Notes: generated by a model not told the origin, from the letters alone. Shown: positions 47,772 through 56,881, counted from the stretch's first letter. The stretch: 64,000 nucleotides of DNA from Rhizobium jaguaris (GCF_003627755.1 NZ_CP032694.1:1045501-1109500), one strand, 5' to 3'. Translations and numbers: made by a program.

Positions 47772-50768
47772 ATGCGTCTTTCCCGAATGAACATTTCGAA
47801 TGCGGCAACGGGCTTCCAGCCGGAGGGCGAGTCGGCCCCTGAACAGGTCGCGGAGGAAGCACGCCGAGCCGAGCAGATTGCCGCGCGTCGCGCTTTTCTG
47901 GAAGAGAAGATCCGCAACGCGCGCGAAGCGAAGCGTCAAGCAGAGGAACGGCGTCGCGCCGAAGAATTGCGGCTTGCCGAAGAGGCACGGCTGCGGATCG
48001 CCGCAGCACCCAAACCGATCGTAGAGGCTTTGCAAGCCAGCACTGCGGCGAGCGGCCCGATCATGCCTGTCACGCCGCATGGGATCTCGGCCGAGGAACT
48101 TGCTTCGCCCGGCTGGCAAAATGCATTTCTGATGGGGCCGAACGTCCGGTTCACCCGTACGCGTGAGGCCGAGATCATCAGCCGGCGCCCACCCGCGGAG
48201 CATGCGCCCGTCTTGATGCCCTCGACGGTGAACTATGCCGCGATGCGGGTCATAGAACCGCCTGTAATCGAATCAGCCGTGTCGATTGAAATTCCGCAAG
48301 AGGAACAGTCGGCCGAATTCCATCTGCCGCCATGGGAAGGCATGCCCCTCGCAGCGGAGACCTACAAGCCTACCGTAATTCAGAAATCTCCGGCGATGCA
48401 GCCGGACGCATTGGAGATGACCGTCATCGCTACCGCATTTCATAAGGCTCCCGCGATCGCGCTGGATGCCTCGCCGTCACTGCCGAAAGTAGAACAACCC
48501 GTCGCCGCGCCTGTGGTCGAGTCGCGGCTCGCCCATCTCTCCGATTTCGCCTTCTGGGACGCCATGCCCTTCGAAAGCGAATTCCTTTCCGCCATCAAGG
48601 GAACGCCGGTTCAGCCGGTGCTCATTCCCGAGGTGCAAGCCGACGCCGAATCGATCGTCGCGAAGTTCCGTGTCGTCGAGTGCCGCCGTCCGGCACCTGC
48701 CGCCGCGATGCAGCAAGAGACTGTTGTTTCGCAAGATGTTGCCGTCGTCGTGGCGGCTGAACCTCAGCCTGTTGCGGAAGCTGCCTCGACCAGCGCATTG
48801 GTGATCGACGAGCTTGCTGCGCTGGAGGCCATTGCATTGGCGCCCGTCGTGCCAGCAGTGGCCGAAGCGGCTGAGCCGGCCGTTACCGAACTGGAAAAGA
48901 TCGAGCCTGTAGCCTTCGTTCCGCCATCCTTCGTTTCGGCCGTCTATAGCAATGAAGCCGAGACCGCTGCCGAGCCGCAGCCTGCTCCAGCATCGAGCAC
49001 ACCGTCGCCCGCGCCGGTTATGGTCGTTGCTCCTATGCCGGTTCGGACATCGGCGCCGGCTACTGCTGCTGCTCCCGTTGTCGAAGCAAAACCGGTCGTT
49101 CCCGCTGTGGAAGCCGCCAAGCAGCGCCTGATCGATCCGCCACCATCGCAGATCGCGCCGCGCAGGCCCGCCGCCCTCACTCCGGCGGAGTGGCGCCCGA
49201 TCGCCCGCACCGCTGACGGAGAATACGAGTTTCCGCCGCGCGAGCTATTGCAAGAGCCGGTCGCCCGGTCCGGCGTGATCATGACGCAGGAAACGCTGGA
49301 ACAGAATGCCGGCCTTCTTGAAAGCGTGCTCGAGGATTTCGGCGTCAAGGGCGAGATCATCCATGTTCGTCCCGGCCCGGTCGTGACGCTCTACGAATTC
49401 GAGCCGGCTCCCGGCGTCAAATCCTCGCGCGTCATCAACCTTGCCGACGACATTGCCCGCTCGATGTCAGCGCTTTCGGCTCGCGTTGCGGTCGTCCCCG
49501 GCCGCAATGTCATCGGTATCGAACTGCCGAACGTTACCCGCGAGACCGTCTACTTCCGCGAAATGATCGAGTCGGCCGATTTCGAGAAGAGCGGCTACAA
49601 GCTGGCACTCGGTCTCGGCAAGACCATCGGCGGAGAGCCCGTCATCGCCGAACTCGCCAAGATGCCGCATCTGCTTGTTGCAGGCACCACCGGCTCGGGC
49701 AAGTCGGTCGCCATCAACACCATGATCCTGTCGCTACTCTATCGCATGACGCCGGAGCAGTGCCGCCTGATCATGGTCGATCCGAAGATGCTGGAACTCT
49801 CCGTCTACGACGGCATCCCGCATCTTTTGACCCCCGTCGTCACCGATCCCAAGAAGGCCGTGATGGCGCTGAAATGGGCGGTGCGCGAGATGGAGGACCG
49901 CTATCGCAAGATGTCGCGCCTCGGAGTCCGCAACATCGACGGCTATAATAGCCGTGTCGCCTCGGCCCGCGAAAAGGGTGAGACGATCCACGTCATGGTC
50001 CAGACCGGCTTCGACAAGGGCACCGGTGCTCCGATCGAAGAGCAACAGGAAATGGACTTGACGCCGATGCCCTACATCGTCGTCATCGTCGACGAAATGG
50101 CCGACCTGATGATGGTCGCCGGCAAGGAAATCGAAGGTGCGATCCAGCGTCTGGCCCAGATGGCGCGGGCGGCCGGCATCCACCTGATCATGGCGACGCA
50201 GCGCCCCTCCGTCGATGTCATCACCGGCACGATCAAGGCAAACTTCCCGACCCGCATCTCCTTCCAGGTGACGTCGAAGATCGACAGCCGCACAATCCTC
50301 GGCGAACAGGGTGCCGAACAGCTGCTCGGTCAGGGTGACATGCTGCACATGGCCGGTGGCGGACGCATTTCCCGCGTCCACGGTCCCTTTGTCTCGGACG
50401 AGGAAGTCGAGAAGGTCGTCGCGCACCTGAAGCTGCAGGGCCGGCCGGAATATCTCGACACGGTCACCGCCGACGAGGATGAAGCAGACGAGGAAGAAGA
50501 CACGGCTGTCTTCGACAAGGGCGCGATCGCGTCGGAAGACGGCGACGATCTTTATGAGCAGGCGATCAAGGTCGTCATGCGCGACAAGAAGTGCTCGACT
50601 TCCTACATCCAGCGCCGCCTCGGCATCGGCTACAACCGCGCTGCCTCGCTCGTCGAGCGCATGGAGAAGGACGGTCTCGTCGGCCCCGCCAACCATGTCG
50701 GCAAGCGCGAGATCATCTCGGGCAATCGCAATGGCGGCGGCAATTCGGGCCAGGACGATTTTGATTGA
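47772..50768 (+). CDS. ftsK: FtsK/SpoIIIE-family DNA translocase lacking the membrane domain
   Basis: The protein is 998 aa from ATG 47772; a TTG at 47715 would add 19 residues. Residues 1-80 are basic and helical ([17 protein letters not shown]). Residues ~100-480 are an Ala/Pro/Val/Glu-rich linker with no membrane helix. The C-terminal half is a complete motor: alpha/beta with Walker A GTTGSGKS (~residues 638-645), Walker [14 protein letters not shown] and [14 protein letters not shown] gamma winged-helix domain follows ([24 protein letters not shown]) that reads KOPS-like sites. FtsK pumps DNA at the septum; without the N-terminal TM anchor this paralogue may work differently. A strong terminator follows. 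Confidence 0.92.
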   Translation: MRLSRMNISNAATGFQPEGESAPEQVAEEARRAEQIAARRAFLEEKIRNAREAKRQAEERRRAEELRLAEEARLRIAAAPKPIVEALQASTAASGPIMPVTPHGISAEELASPGWQNAFLMGPNVRFTRTREAEIISRRPPAEHAPVLMPSTVNYAAMRVIEPPVIESAVSIEIPQEEQSAEFHLPPWEGMPLAAETYKPTVIQKSPAMQPDALEMTVIATAFHKAPAIALDASPSLPKVEQPVAAPVVESRLAHLSDFAFWDAMPFESEFLSAIKGTPVQPVLIPEVQADAESIVAKFRVVECRRPAPAAAMQQETVVSQDVAVVVAAEPQPVAEAASTSALVIDELAALEAIALAPVVPAVAEAAEPAVTELEKIEPVAFVPPSFVSAVYSNEAETAAEPQPAPASSTPSPAPVMVVAPMPVRTSAPATAAAPVVEAKPVVPAVEAAKQRLIDPPPSQIAPRRPAALTPAEWRPIARTADGEYEFPPRELLQEPVARSGVIMTQETLEQNAGLLESVLEDFGVKGEIIHVRPGPVVTLYEFEPAPGVKSSRVINLADDIARSMSALSARVAVVPGRNVIGIELPNVTRETVYFREMIESADFEKSGYKLALGLGKTIGGEPVIAELAKMPHLLVAGTTGSGKSVAINTMILSLLYRMTPEQCRLIMVDPKMLELSVYDGIPHLLTPVVTDPKKAVMALKWAVREMEDRYRKMSRLGVRNIDGYNSRVASAREKGETIHVMVQTGFDKGTGAPIEEQQEMDLTPMPYIVVIVDEMADLMMVAGKEIEGAIQRLAQMARAAGIHLIMATQRPSVDVITGTIKANFPTRISFQVTSKIDSRTILGEQGAEQLLGQGDMLHMAGGGRISRVHGPFVSDEEVEKVVAHLKLQGRPEYLDTVTADEDEADEEEDTAVFDKGAIASEDGDDLYEQAIKVVMRDKKCSTSYIQRRLGIGYNRAASLVERMEKDGLVGPANHVGKREIISGNRNGGGNSGQDDFD

Positions 50769-50800
50769 TCCGCCCGGTGGCCACGCAGGCGCGATATTCG

Positions 50801-50830
50801 AAGCGGCTTTCCCATGGAAGGCCGCTTTTC
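50801..50830 (+). terminator. Terminator after ftsK
   Basis: A 12-bp stem AAGCGGCTTTCC / GGAAGGCCGCTT with a CAT loop is followed by TTCTTAT. It lies 32 bp past the stop and just before the left hairpin of the insertion element. Confidence 0.85.
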
Positions 50831-50845
50831 TTATACCCATAAATA

Positions 50846-50868
50846 AACCTCCACCTATGGTGGAGGAC
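50846..50868. repeat. Left-end hairpin of the IS200/IS605 element
   Basis: AACCTCCACCTATGGTGGAGG forms an 8-bp stem with a 3-base loop and matches the right-end hairpin in all stem positions. TnpA recognises such hairpins on one strand. Confidence 0.85.
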
Positions 50869-50947
50869 TGGACGAGTTCTACACGGTAGTTGAGAGACCT
50901 CCTGCTTGAACCGCTGGCGCGGCCCAGACTTCGAACAAGGAGGTTCT

Positions 50948-51382
50948 ATGGATGAGCAAACGCTCTCGCATGCGACGTGGGACTGCAAGTATCACGTTGT
51001 TTTTGGCAGCAAATACCGAACGAAAAGACTCTACGGGGACGTACGGCGTGAGTTGGGAGAACTCTTACGTCGGCTGGCACAGCAGAAAGGCTGCCAGATC
51101 GAAGAGGGTCATTTGATGCCCGACCATGTGCATATGTTGATATCGATCCCGCCGAAATACTCGGTTGCGCATATTGTCGGCTTTTTGAAGGGCAAGACAG
51201 CCCTTTACGTTGCCAACAAATATGCGCGCAAGCGCCGCTACAAGGGTTATCACTTTTGGGCGCGCGGGTATTTCGTATCGACGACGGGCTACAACGAGCA
51301 GGTCGTCAGACAATATATCCGTAATCAGGAAAAGGCCGACAAAGCTTCCGACTTTGCCGACCTCTTCAATCGTAGCTACTAA
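50948..51382 (+). CDS. tnpA: IS200/IS605 TnpA transposase (Y1 HUH)
   Basis: The protein is 144 aa from ATG 50948 with AAGGAGG upstream. It has the single-domain Y1 REP/HUH fold. The HUH motif is H60-V-H62 in MPDHVHMLIS, and the catalytic tyrosine is Y123 in VVRQYIRNQ. The N-terminal WDCKYHVVFGSKYR is typical of the family. It cuts and joins single-stranded DNA at the element ends. All key residues are intact, so it could be active. Its start may overlap structured RNA that limits expression. Confidence 0.95.
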   Translation: MDEQTLSHATWDCKYHVVFGSKYRTKRLYGDVRRELGELLRRLAQQKGCQIEEGHLMPDHVHMLISIPPKYSVAHIVGFLKGKTALYVANKYARKRRYKGYHFWARGYFVSTTGYNEQVVRQYIRNQEKADKASDFADLFNRSY

Positions 51383-51425
51383 GCGCTAACAAAACCGCTT
51401 CTAGCGGTTCAAGCGCAGCGTTTCA

Positions 51426-51448
51426 AACCTCCACCTTTGGTGGAGGTT
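51426..51448. repeat. Right-end hairpin of the IS200/IS605 element
   Basis: AACCTCCACC-TTT-GGTGGAGGTT is a perfect 10-bp stem. Together with the left hairpin it frames tnpA. The nearby stop of the MOSC gene is only 12 bp away, so the element sits in a very tight intergenic gap. Confidence 0.85.
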
Positions 51449-51459
51449 ATGACTTTTTA

Positions 51460-52011
51460 TCAGACGCGCTCGAGCTTGATGTGCGGCAGCGCCGGCAGCT
51501 CGACCCGGATGGCATCGTCGCGCTGCACCCGGCCGCCCCGTAAGACGATGCTCATGATACCGGCCTTGCGGATCAGGCCGCCGTCAGCATCGCGATCGAG
51601 CACAGCGTGAAGCAGGCCCTTCTGGAAATCGTCGATCTGTTTGCAGGGATTGCGCAGCCCGGTCACCTCCACGATCGCTTCGTCGCCGATATGCAGGCGC
51701 GTGCGCTGAGGCAGGGACAGCAGATCGATTCCTCTGGTCGCGATGTTCTCGCCCATGTCGCCCGCGGCGACGGAAAATCCCTTTTCGGTGAGTTCGTCGA
51801 ACAACTCTGCATGGATGAGATGTACCTGGCGCAGATTGGGTTGAGTCGGATCGACTGCGACGCGCGAGCGGTGCTTCACCGTGACCCCCATATGCGCGTC
51901 GCCTTCCACGCCGAGCCCCGTCAGCAGTTGGATATGATCCCGGTTCTGCTTGCTGAAACCATGTACGTCGCTGCTGCTGACTGATGTCACATATATCCGC
52001 TTGTCGGTCAT
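51460..52011 (-). CDS. MOSC-domain protein
   Basis: The protein is 183 aa from ATG 52011 (MTDKRIYVTSVSSSD), with GGAAGGG upstream. It is a stand-alone MOSC domain with GVEGDAHMG near residues 33-41, GDMGENIATRGIDL in the middle and VTGLRNPCKQIDDFQKGL carrying the conserved cysteine. MOSC proteins act with molybdenum cofactor in sulfur or amidoxime chemistry. The substrate here is unknown. It is divergent from a GntR regulator, and its promoter contains that regulator's probable operator. The IS element lies just past its 3' end. Confidence 0.9.
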   Translation of the reverse strand: MTDKRIYVTSVSSSDVHGFSKQNRDHIQLLTGLGVEGDAHMGVTVKHRSRVAVDPTQPNLRQVHLIHAELFDELTEKGFSVAAGDMGENIATRGIDLLSLPQRTRLHIGDEAIVEVTGLRNPCKQIDDFQKGLLHAVLDRDADGGLIRKAGIMSIVLRGGRVQRDDAIRVELPALPHIKLERV

Positions 52012-52040
52012 GCCCAACCCTTCCATAAACAATCCAGATC

Positions 52041-52070
52041 TTTATAAATTGGTATATACCAATTTCAAGG
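52041..52070 (-). promoter_or_regulatory. MOSC gene promoter with embedded GntR operator
   Basis: On the minus strand TTGAAA (52068-52063), a 16-bp spacer and TATAAA (52046-52041) form a strong promoter 30 bp from the MOSC start. The spacer is filled by the perfect 20-bp palindrome AAATTGGTATATACCAATTT (52046-52065). The GGTATATACC core is the GT...AC pattern typical of HutC/PhnF-type GntR regulators. The neighbouring gntR gene is of that class. Binding there should block RNA polymerase at the MOSC promoter and could also autoregulate gntR. Confidence 0.8.
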
Positions 52071-52083
52071 CGGCAGAATTGTG

Positions 52084-52818
52084 ATGGATGAGAAAAATCG
52101 GGAGGGCAAAGGCTTGAAAGCGGGCGGAGGTTGGGCGGTCGTGGCCGCGGAGCTGCGAAGCGCCATCGACAAGGGCGAGCATGCGCCGGGTAGCCGCTTG
52201 CCGAGCGAGCGCGCCTTGTCCGAACGGTTCGGCGTTTCGCGGGTGACGATGCGCCGCGCGATCGCCGAGTTGGAGGGGGAGGGGCTGCTGCGCGTGGCGC
52301 GCGGAAGTGGCGCCTATGTCCGTGCCGACATGCCTGTTCACTTTCAATTGGGCAACAAGGTGAGATTCAGCAAGGATCTGACCGCGACAGATGCAAATCT
52401 CACGCGCAAGGTTCTCTCGGCCAGGGAAGTTCCGCCAAATGCCGATATTGCCTTGAGATTGAATCTGCAGCCGGGTGAGGCGGTGCTGGAGATGTGCGTG
52501 GTCGCCTATGCCGACGAGCTTCCCGTCTCGGTCGTCATACGCAGTTGCTCAGCCAAACGTTTCCCCCGCCTGGCGGAGAAGTTCAGCGCAATGGGCTCTT
52601 TCACGGCGGCGCTGAAGGATTATGGCGTCACTGACTATTGGCGCCGCTCCACCGATATCACGGCGCGCATGCCGACCGAAGCCGAGGCGCGCCTCCTGCA
52701 GCAATCGCGCCTGACACCGGTGCTTGCCTATGCCGGCGAAGACGTCGATGCCGCCGGCACGATCATTTCCTGCCAGATCGGCTGCTTCGCCTCTGAGCGG
52801 GTTGTCGTGACGGTCTAA
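52084..52818 (+). CDS. GntR-family regulator, HutC/PhnF (UTRA) subgroup
   Basis: The protein is 244 aa. The N-terminal winged helix (residues ~15-80) contains PGSRLPSERALSERFGVSRVTMRRAIAELEGEGLL. The C-terminal UTRA ligand domain begins with GNKVRFSKDLTATD, and the RFS opening resembles PhnF. The ligand is unknown. It is divergent from the MOSC gene and shares a palindromic operator with it, located 19-38 bp upstream of its own ATG. An in-frame GTG lies three bases before the chosen ATG. Confidence 0.9.
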   Translation: MDEKNREGKGLKAGGGWAVVAAELRSAIDKGEHAPGSRLPSERALSERFGVSRVTMRRAIAELEGEGLLRVARGSGAYVRADMPVHFQLGNKVRFSKDLTATDANLTRKVLSAREVPPNADIALRLNLQPGEAVLEMCVVAYADELPVSVVIRSCSAKRFPRLAEKFSAMGSFTAALKDYGVTDYWRRSTDITARMPTEAEARLLQQSRLTPVLAYAGEDVDAAGTIISCQIGCFASERVVVTV

Positions 52819-52834
52819 GGTCGCTGACTGGATA

Positions 52835-54265
52835 TCAGACCTTGAGAACCTTCCCCGGGTTCATGATCCCGGCTGGGTCGAATGCCATCTTGATCCGCCG
52901 CATCAGGTCCATCTCGATTTCGGGGCGGATCGAGGCCAGCTCGTCGCGCTTCAATTGACCGATGCCGTGCTCGGCGGAGATCGAGCCGCCATGTTGCAGC
53001 ACCAGCCCGTGCACGATCTTATTCATTTCGCGCCAACGGCCGATGAACTCCGCCTTGTCGGCTCCAACAGGCTGAGAGATGTTGTAGTGGATGTTGCCGT
53101 CGCCCATGTGGCCGAAGGCGCAGATGCGGGCGCCGCGCATGGCCGCCATCACGGCCGTCTCCGCCTCGTGCATGAATTTCGGGATCTGCGCGACCGGAAC
53201 GGAGACATCGTGCTTGATCGAGCCGCCTTCCGGCTTCTGCGCGTCCGACATGCTCTCGCGCATATGCCATAGTGCCTTCTGCTGCGCCTCGGAGCTGGCG
53301 ATGGTCGCATCCTGGACCAGACCGGCCTCGTATCCCTGTTCCAGCAGCGTCGCCATCATCCGCTCTGCCGTTTCGGCCGAATCCGAAGTGGAGATATCGA
53401 TCAGCACATACCAGGGATGGCTCGTTTCCAACGGATCGCGCACACCTGGAATGTTGCGGACGGTGAACTCCACGCCGATGCGCGGCATCAGTTCGAAGCC
53501 GGTCAGCGCCGGGCCGCAGAGGCTGGACGCATTCTTGAACAGCGTCAGCGCGTCCTCGACAGATTGAATGCCGGCAAAGGCCACCTGATGGCCGAGCGGC
53601 TGCGGGAAAAGCTTCAGCACGGCGCCGGTGATGACGCCGAGGGTTCCCTCGGCACCGATGAAGAGGTCGCGCAGATCGTAGCCGGTATTATCCTTCTTCA
53701 GCCGCCGGAGGCCGTTCCAGATCTCGCCGGTCGGCAACACCACTTCGAGGCCGAGGCAGAGCTGGCGCATGTTGCCGTAGGCTAGAACGGCCGTGCCGCC
53801 GGCATTGGTGGAAAGATTGCCGGCGATGCGGCAGGAGCCCTCGGAGCCGAGCGACAGCGGAAACATGCGGCCATGCTCTTCCGCTGCTTTCTGCACGTCC
53901 GCCAGGATGCAACCGCCATCGACGACCATGGTATTGCCCACCGGATCGATATCGCGGATGCGGTTCATGCGCTCCAGCGAGAGAATGATGTCGGAGCCAC
54001 CTTCGCGCGGCGTCTGGCCGCCGACAAGGCCCGTATTGCCGGTCTGCGGCACGATCGCCGTGCCGGTCTCGCCGGCAAGCTTCAGGATGGCGGAAACCTC
54101 TTCCACCGAGCCCGGCTTCAGGAGCAGCGGCGATGTGCCGTGATAGAGGCCACGGTTTTCGATGAGATGCGGCGCGATGTCAGCCGCCTCCCGCAACACA
54201 TGCTTTTCGCCGACGATGGCGGCAAAGCGGTCGAGAAGAGCGGAGGAGGGGGCGGAGCTGCTCAT
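52835..54265 (-). CDS. GlcD-type FAD-linked 2-hydroxyacid dehydrogenase
   Basis: The protein is 476 aa from ATG 54265 (AAAGGACACGCC upstream). It has an FAD-binding PCMH domain (IVPQTGNTGLVGGQTP at ~69-84, SLGSEGSCRIAGNLSTNAGG). The C-terminal substrate domain has SIKHDVSVPVAQIP, FGHMGDGNIHYNISQP and AEHGIGQLKRDEL, all typical of D-lactate, glycolate or D-2-hydroxyglutarate dehydrogenases. The HMGDGN metal/substrate site is complete. Which 2-hydroxyacid is used cannot be told; D-2-hydroxyglutarate or D-lactate are the main candidates. A Sua5-type gene is upstream in the same direction. Confidence 0.9.
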   Translation of the reverse strand: MSSSAPSSALLDRFAAIVGEKHVLREAADIAPHLIENRGLYHGTSPLLLKPGSVEEVSAILKLAGETGTAIVPQTGNTGLVGGQTPREGGSDIILSLERMNRIRDIDPVGNTMVVDGGCILADVQKAAEEHGRMFPLSLGSEGSCRIAGNLSTNAGGTAVLAYGNMRQLCLGLEVVLPTGEIWNGLRRLKKDNTGYDLRDLFIGAEGTLGVITGAVLKLFPQPLGHQVAFAGIQSVEDALTLFKNASSLCGPALTGFELMPRIGVEFTVRNIPGVRDPLETSHPWYVLIDISTSDSAETAERMMATLLEQGYEAGLVQDATIASSEAQQKALWHMRESMSDAQKPEGGSIKHDVSVPVAQIPKFMHEAETAVMAAMRGARICAFGHMGDGNIHYNISQPVGADKAEFIGRWREMNKIVHGLVLQHGGSISAEHGIGQLKRDELASIRPEIEMDLMRRIKMAFDPAGIMNPGKVLKV

Positions 54266-54299
54266 GGCGTGTCCTTTGCCGATTTGTTTTTGACCGGAT

Positions 54300-55274
54300 T
54301 TACTCTCTGGGCGCGGCTGCACGGCGCAGCCGGTCGTTGATGGCCTCGCCGAGGCCTTCGTCGGGAATGCTGGAAAAGGCGATGATCGCAGCGCCGCTGC
54401 CGTCAGCGCGTTTCATAAAGTCGAAGAGGTTGGCCGCGGCTTCCGCGAGATCGCCGGACGGGCTGAGATCGAGCACGATGGCGGCATTCTCCGCACCGGC
54501 GATGTCTGGCCGGCCGAAACGGATCAGTGCCTCGCCCGGCGAAACAGCAGTCGCATCGAGCCGCACGGCGGCACCTGGCGCATAATGCGAGGCAAGCATG
54601 CCCGGCGCTTCGATGGCCGGCGATGCGCCGTTCTTGCGTTTGAGTGGCTGGCCCGCGACCCGCTCGATCTCCTCTGCCGCCAGTCCACCCGGCCTCAGCA
54701 GGCGCATCTCGCCTTCCTCGACCTTGACGATTGTCGATTCGACACCGACGACGGAAGCACCGGCATCGAGGATCAGCGAAATCCTCTCGCCGAGATCATC
54801 ATGAACATGGTCGGCGCTGGTAGCGCTGATCTTGCCGGATGTATTGGCGCTGGGGGCGGCGAGTGGCCGTCCGAAGGCGCGGATCAGCTCGCCGGCAAAA
54901 CCCTGGGGAACGCGGATGCCGACCGTATCGAGCCCCGCCGTCGCCAGAGGGTGAATATCGCTTCCCGGTCGCAGAGGCAGCACAAGGGTCAGTGGGCCGG
55001 GCCAGAAGGCTTCTGCCAGTTTTCGCGAGATCGGGTCGAAGATCGCATATCGTTCCGCCATGGCGAGATCGCTCATGTGGCAGATCAGCGGATTGAAGCG
55101 CGGCCGGCCTTTGGTCTCGTAGATTCGGGTGATCGCTGCCGGATTGGTGGCATCGGCGGCGAGACCATAGACCGTCTCGGTCGGCAGCCCGATTGGCAGC
55201 CCGTCGGCAAGTGTCGCTGACGCCTCGGCTATCGCCGTTTCAGGGTGTTGGAGAATGTCTACGTGTCGTGCCAT
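54300..55274 (-). CDS. L-threonylcarbamoyladenylate synthase (Sua5/YrdC)
   Basis: The protein is 324 aa. The N-terminal YrdC domain (residues 1-~200) has GLPTETVYGLAADATN and KGRPRFNPLICH. The C-terminal Sua5 domain follows (LASHYAPGAAVRLDA onward). The enzyme makes threonylcarbamoyl-AMP from Thr, bicarbonate and ATP for t6A37 of tRNAs, in the cytoplasm. The two-domain length marks the Sua5 form rather than the short TsaC. It lies just upstream of the GlcD-type gene, a pairing seen in other Rhizobiales from memory. Confidence 0.93.
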   Translation of the reverse strand: MARHVDILQHPETAIAEASATLADGLPIGLPTETVYGLAADATNPAAITRIYETKGRPRFNPLICHMSDLAMAERYAIFDPISRKLAEAFWPGPLTLVLPLRPGSDIHPLATAGLDTVGIRVPQGFAGELIRAFGRPLAAPSANTSGKISATSADHVHDDLGERISLILDAGASVVGVESTIVKVEEGEMRLLRPGGLAAEEIERVAGQPLKRKNGASPAIEAPGMLASHYAPGAAVRLDATAVSPGEALIRFGRPDIAGAENAAIVLDLSPSGDLAEAAANLFDFMKRADGSGAAIIAFSSIPDEGLGEAINDRLRRAAAPRE

Positions 55275-55332
55275 GGCTTGACCGGTTGCAGTTCAGGCCG
55301 TTCTTATGCTTTTCAAGTTTGGGGATCAATGA

Positions 55333-55944
55333 TCAAAGCTGGCGAATGATGTCGCGGAGCTGTTCATTGCGCGCACCAAGCAGCAGCACGTTGCGGATGG
55401 CGATTTGCGGATCATGGGTGTGGAAGAGCACGCCGCTCCCCCGGATTTCGCGGTTGATCGTTAGCTTCTTTTCCGGCGATTCCTGATCCGGCTGGACGGC
55501 GACGGCAAAATACATCCGCGAATATTTCAGGCTGATGTCTTCAAAGAAATTGTCGTTCTGTCCGATGCGGGCAAAAAAGTTGGCGATGTAGAAGGCCCAG
55601 CTCACCTCCTCATACTGCGCGAATTGCGTTCGCGCCGCGGTGACATGGCAATAGCCGAGATGCGGCGTATCTTTCAGCGTGTGATGAAAGATCAGCTTCG
55701 GAAAACGGATCGACTGGTGAAAGCTGTTCAGCCGGTCATGGGTTTTTTCCCCGGCGTTCCGCAGCTTGTTGGCCGTGCGTTCGGCCACCTCTTCATAAGT
55801 GAGATAGCGTCGTTCTTCGGCCAGCCAATGCGTCCTGGCGCGACTGATGCGGCCGGTACGCAGGAATTCGCTATGGGAGGCCACCGGCAATTCCGGTTCC
55901 GGTTCTGCGGGCTTTTTGGCGTCGAAATATCTGAGCTTGGCCAT
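55333..55944 (-). CDS. Conserved hypothetical protein
   Basis: The protein is 203 aa from ATG 55944 (MAKLRYFDAKKP). I do not recognise a function. It has no signal peptide or membrane helix. Features are a Pro/Glu-rich stretch at residues 12-20, SHSEFLRTGRISRARTHWL, HQSIRFPKLIFHHTLKDTPHLGYCHVTAARTQF, and a C-terminal HTHDPQIAIRNVLLLGAR. The many His and aromatic residues give a cytoplasmic, globular look. It follows the Sua5 gene's start by 59 bp in the same direction. Confidence 0.7.
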   Translation of the reverse strand: MAKLRYFDAKKPAEPEPELPVASHSEFLRTGRISRARTHWLAEERRYLTYEEVAERTANKLRNAGEKTHDRLNSFHQSIRFPKLIFHHTLKDTPHLGYCHVTAARTQFAQYEEVSWAFYIANFFARIGQNDNFFEDISLKYSRMYFAVAVQPDQESPEKKLTINREIRGSGVLFHTHDPQIAIRNVLLLGARNEQLRDIIRQL

Positions 55945-56044
55945 GGCGGCACTCACGGTATGGGTATGGATACCAGTTGATAGATCGCCTAGCTTGAGCC
56001 GGGCTTAAGCGCAGAGTGCTGACAGTTTGAAGAGGATCAGAACC

Positions 56045-56458
56045 ATGCCGGGCATCACCGATCTCAAACAGTTGATTTCGAGCATGGAACCGAGTCTCGT
56101 CCAAGGTGAATTCGTCTTTTGCAGCGTGCCCGCTTCCGCGCTGACAAAGTACTTCCATCTAAAGCCGATCGGGATGTTTCAGGAAAAGGAAGGGATGACA
56201 CTGATCCTTCCGATCGAGGCAGCCCGGCAGGAGAGGCTTCCGGTTGAACCCGTGATGCGAATGATCACACTCGACGTCCACTCCTCGCTGGAAGCGGTCG
56301 GGCTGACCGCCGCCTTTGCCACGGCGCTCGGAAACGAGGGCATCAGCGCCAATGTCATTGCGGCCTATTATCATGACCATATCTTCGTGCCGACCGCCGA
56401 TGCCGAGCGTGCCATGGCGGCACTGAAGGCGCTCTCCGCCGGCCAAGATCCTCTTTAG
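56045..56458 (+). CDS. ACT-domain protein
   Basis: The protein is 137 aa from ATG 56045 (MPGITDLKQLISSMEP). The N-terminal half (GEFVFCSVP, FQEKEGMTLILPIEAARQ) and the C-terminal ACT part (MRMITLDVHSSLEAVGLTAAFATALGNEGISANVIAAYYHDHIFVPTADAERAM) fit a short ACT-type protein (DUF2241-like). Such proteins are likely small-molecule sensors, but no ligand is known. It is the last gene before the B12 riboswitch. Confidence 0.8.
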   Translation: MPGITDLKQLISSMEPSLVQGEFVFCSVPASALTKYFHLKPIGMFQEKEGMTLILPIEAARQERLPVEPVMRMITLDVHSSLEAVGLTAAFATALGNEGISANVIAAYYHDHIFVPTADAERAMAALKALSAGQDPL

Positions 56459-56553
56459 AAAAAGGTCGCCGATCGCTTTGTCGCAATCAAGATAAAGCGT
56501 CGTGGAACGCCGACCGGTTCACACAGGCAGTCGTCTTGCAGGCGACACGATAA

Positions 56554-56588
56554 CAAATTGAATTTGTTTGCATTATCGCGACTATATT
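56554..56588 (+). promoter_or_regulatory. Candidate promoter and palindrome upstream of the riboswitch
   Basis: The 13-bp perfect palindrome CAAATTGAATTTG (56554-56566) overlaps TTGAAT, and TATATT (56583-56588) could be the -10 element, although the spacer is long (19 bp). Transcription from here would give a ~380-nt leader that includes the riboswitch. The region 56459-56691 has no gene. Confidence 0.35.
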
Positions 56589-56691
56589 TGCCCCGTTTCC
56601 AAACTTCATCTCACCTGTCGCCAATTTCGAAGCCCATGTCGCATTGCAGCAGAGCGGCGCGCAAGGCGATAGCTATGATGATGTCAATCTC

Positions 56692-56863
56692 AAGGTGCCG
56701 CCAGCTAGGGAGGCGGAGAATTGGGAAGCCGGTCGAAATCCGGCGCTGCCCCCGCAACGGTGGTGGAGTAAGGCATGGCAGATAAAGCCACTGGGTTGAG
56801 ACAGCCTGGGAAGGCGCCATGGGGTCTTTTTGCGGACCGCTCCAGAGCCCGGAAACCAGCCTT
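56692..56863 (+). ncRNA. Cobalamin (B12/AdoCbl) riboswitch
   Basis: The conserved core is clear in order. GGTGCCGCC...GGCGG forms a P2-like stem. GGGAAGCCGGTCGAAATCC then GGCGCTGCCCCCGCAACGGT (56723-56762) is the P3 helix with the invariant CCCCGCAACGGT. AAAGCCACTGGG (56784-56795), CCTGGGAAGGCG (56805-56816) and the B12 box GAGCCCGGAAACCAGCC (56845-56861) follow. It sits on the plus strand 115 bp before the Rieske oxygenase gene and nothing else can be its target. In bacteria this RNA usually represses the downstream gene when cobalamin is present. Confidence 0.9.
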
Positions 56864-56881
56864 TGGGACGATAGATTCACT

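Larger units (their letters stand above)
50845..51450 (+). mobile_element. IS200/IS605-family insertion element (tnpA only)
   Basis: The element is bounded by matching subterminal hairpins. The left is CCTCCACC-TAT-GGTGGAGG (50848-50866). The right is AACCTCCACC-TTT-GGTGGAGGTT (51426-51448). Between them lies one HUH/Y1 transposase gene and no tnpB. There are no terminal inverted repeats or target duplication, as expected for this family, which moves as single-stranded DNA. Exact ends cannot be fixed from sequence alone; the given limits are the outer edges of the hairpins. Confidence 0.85.
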
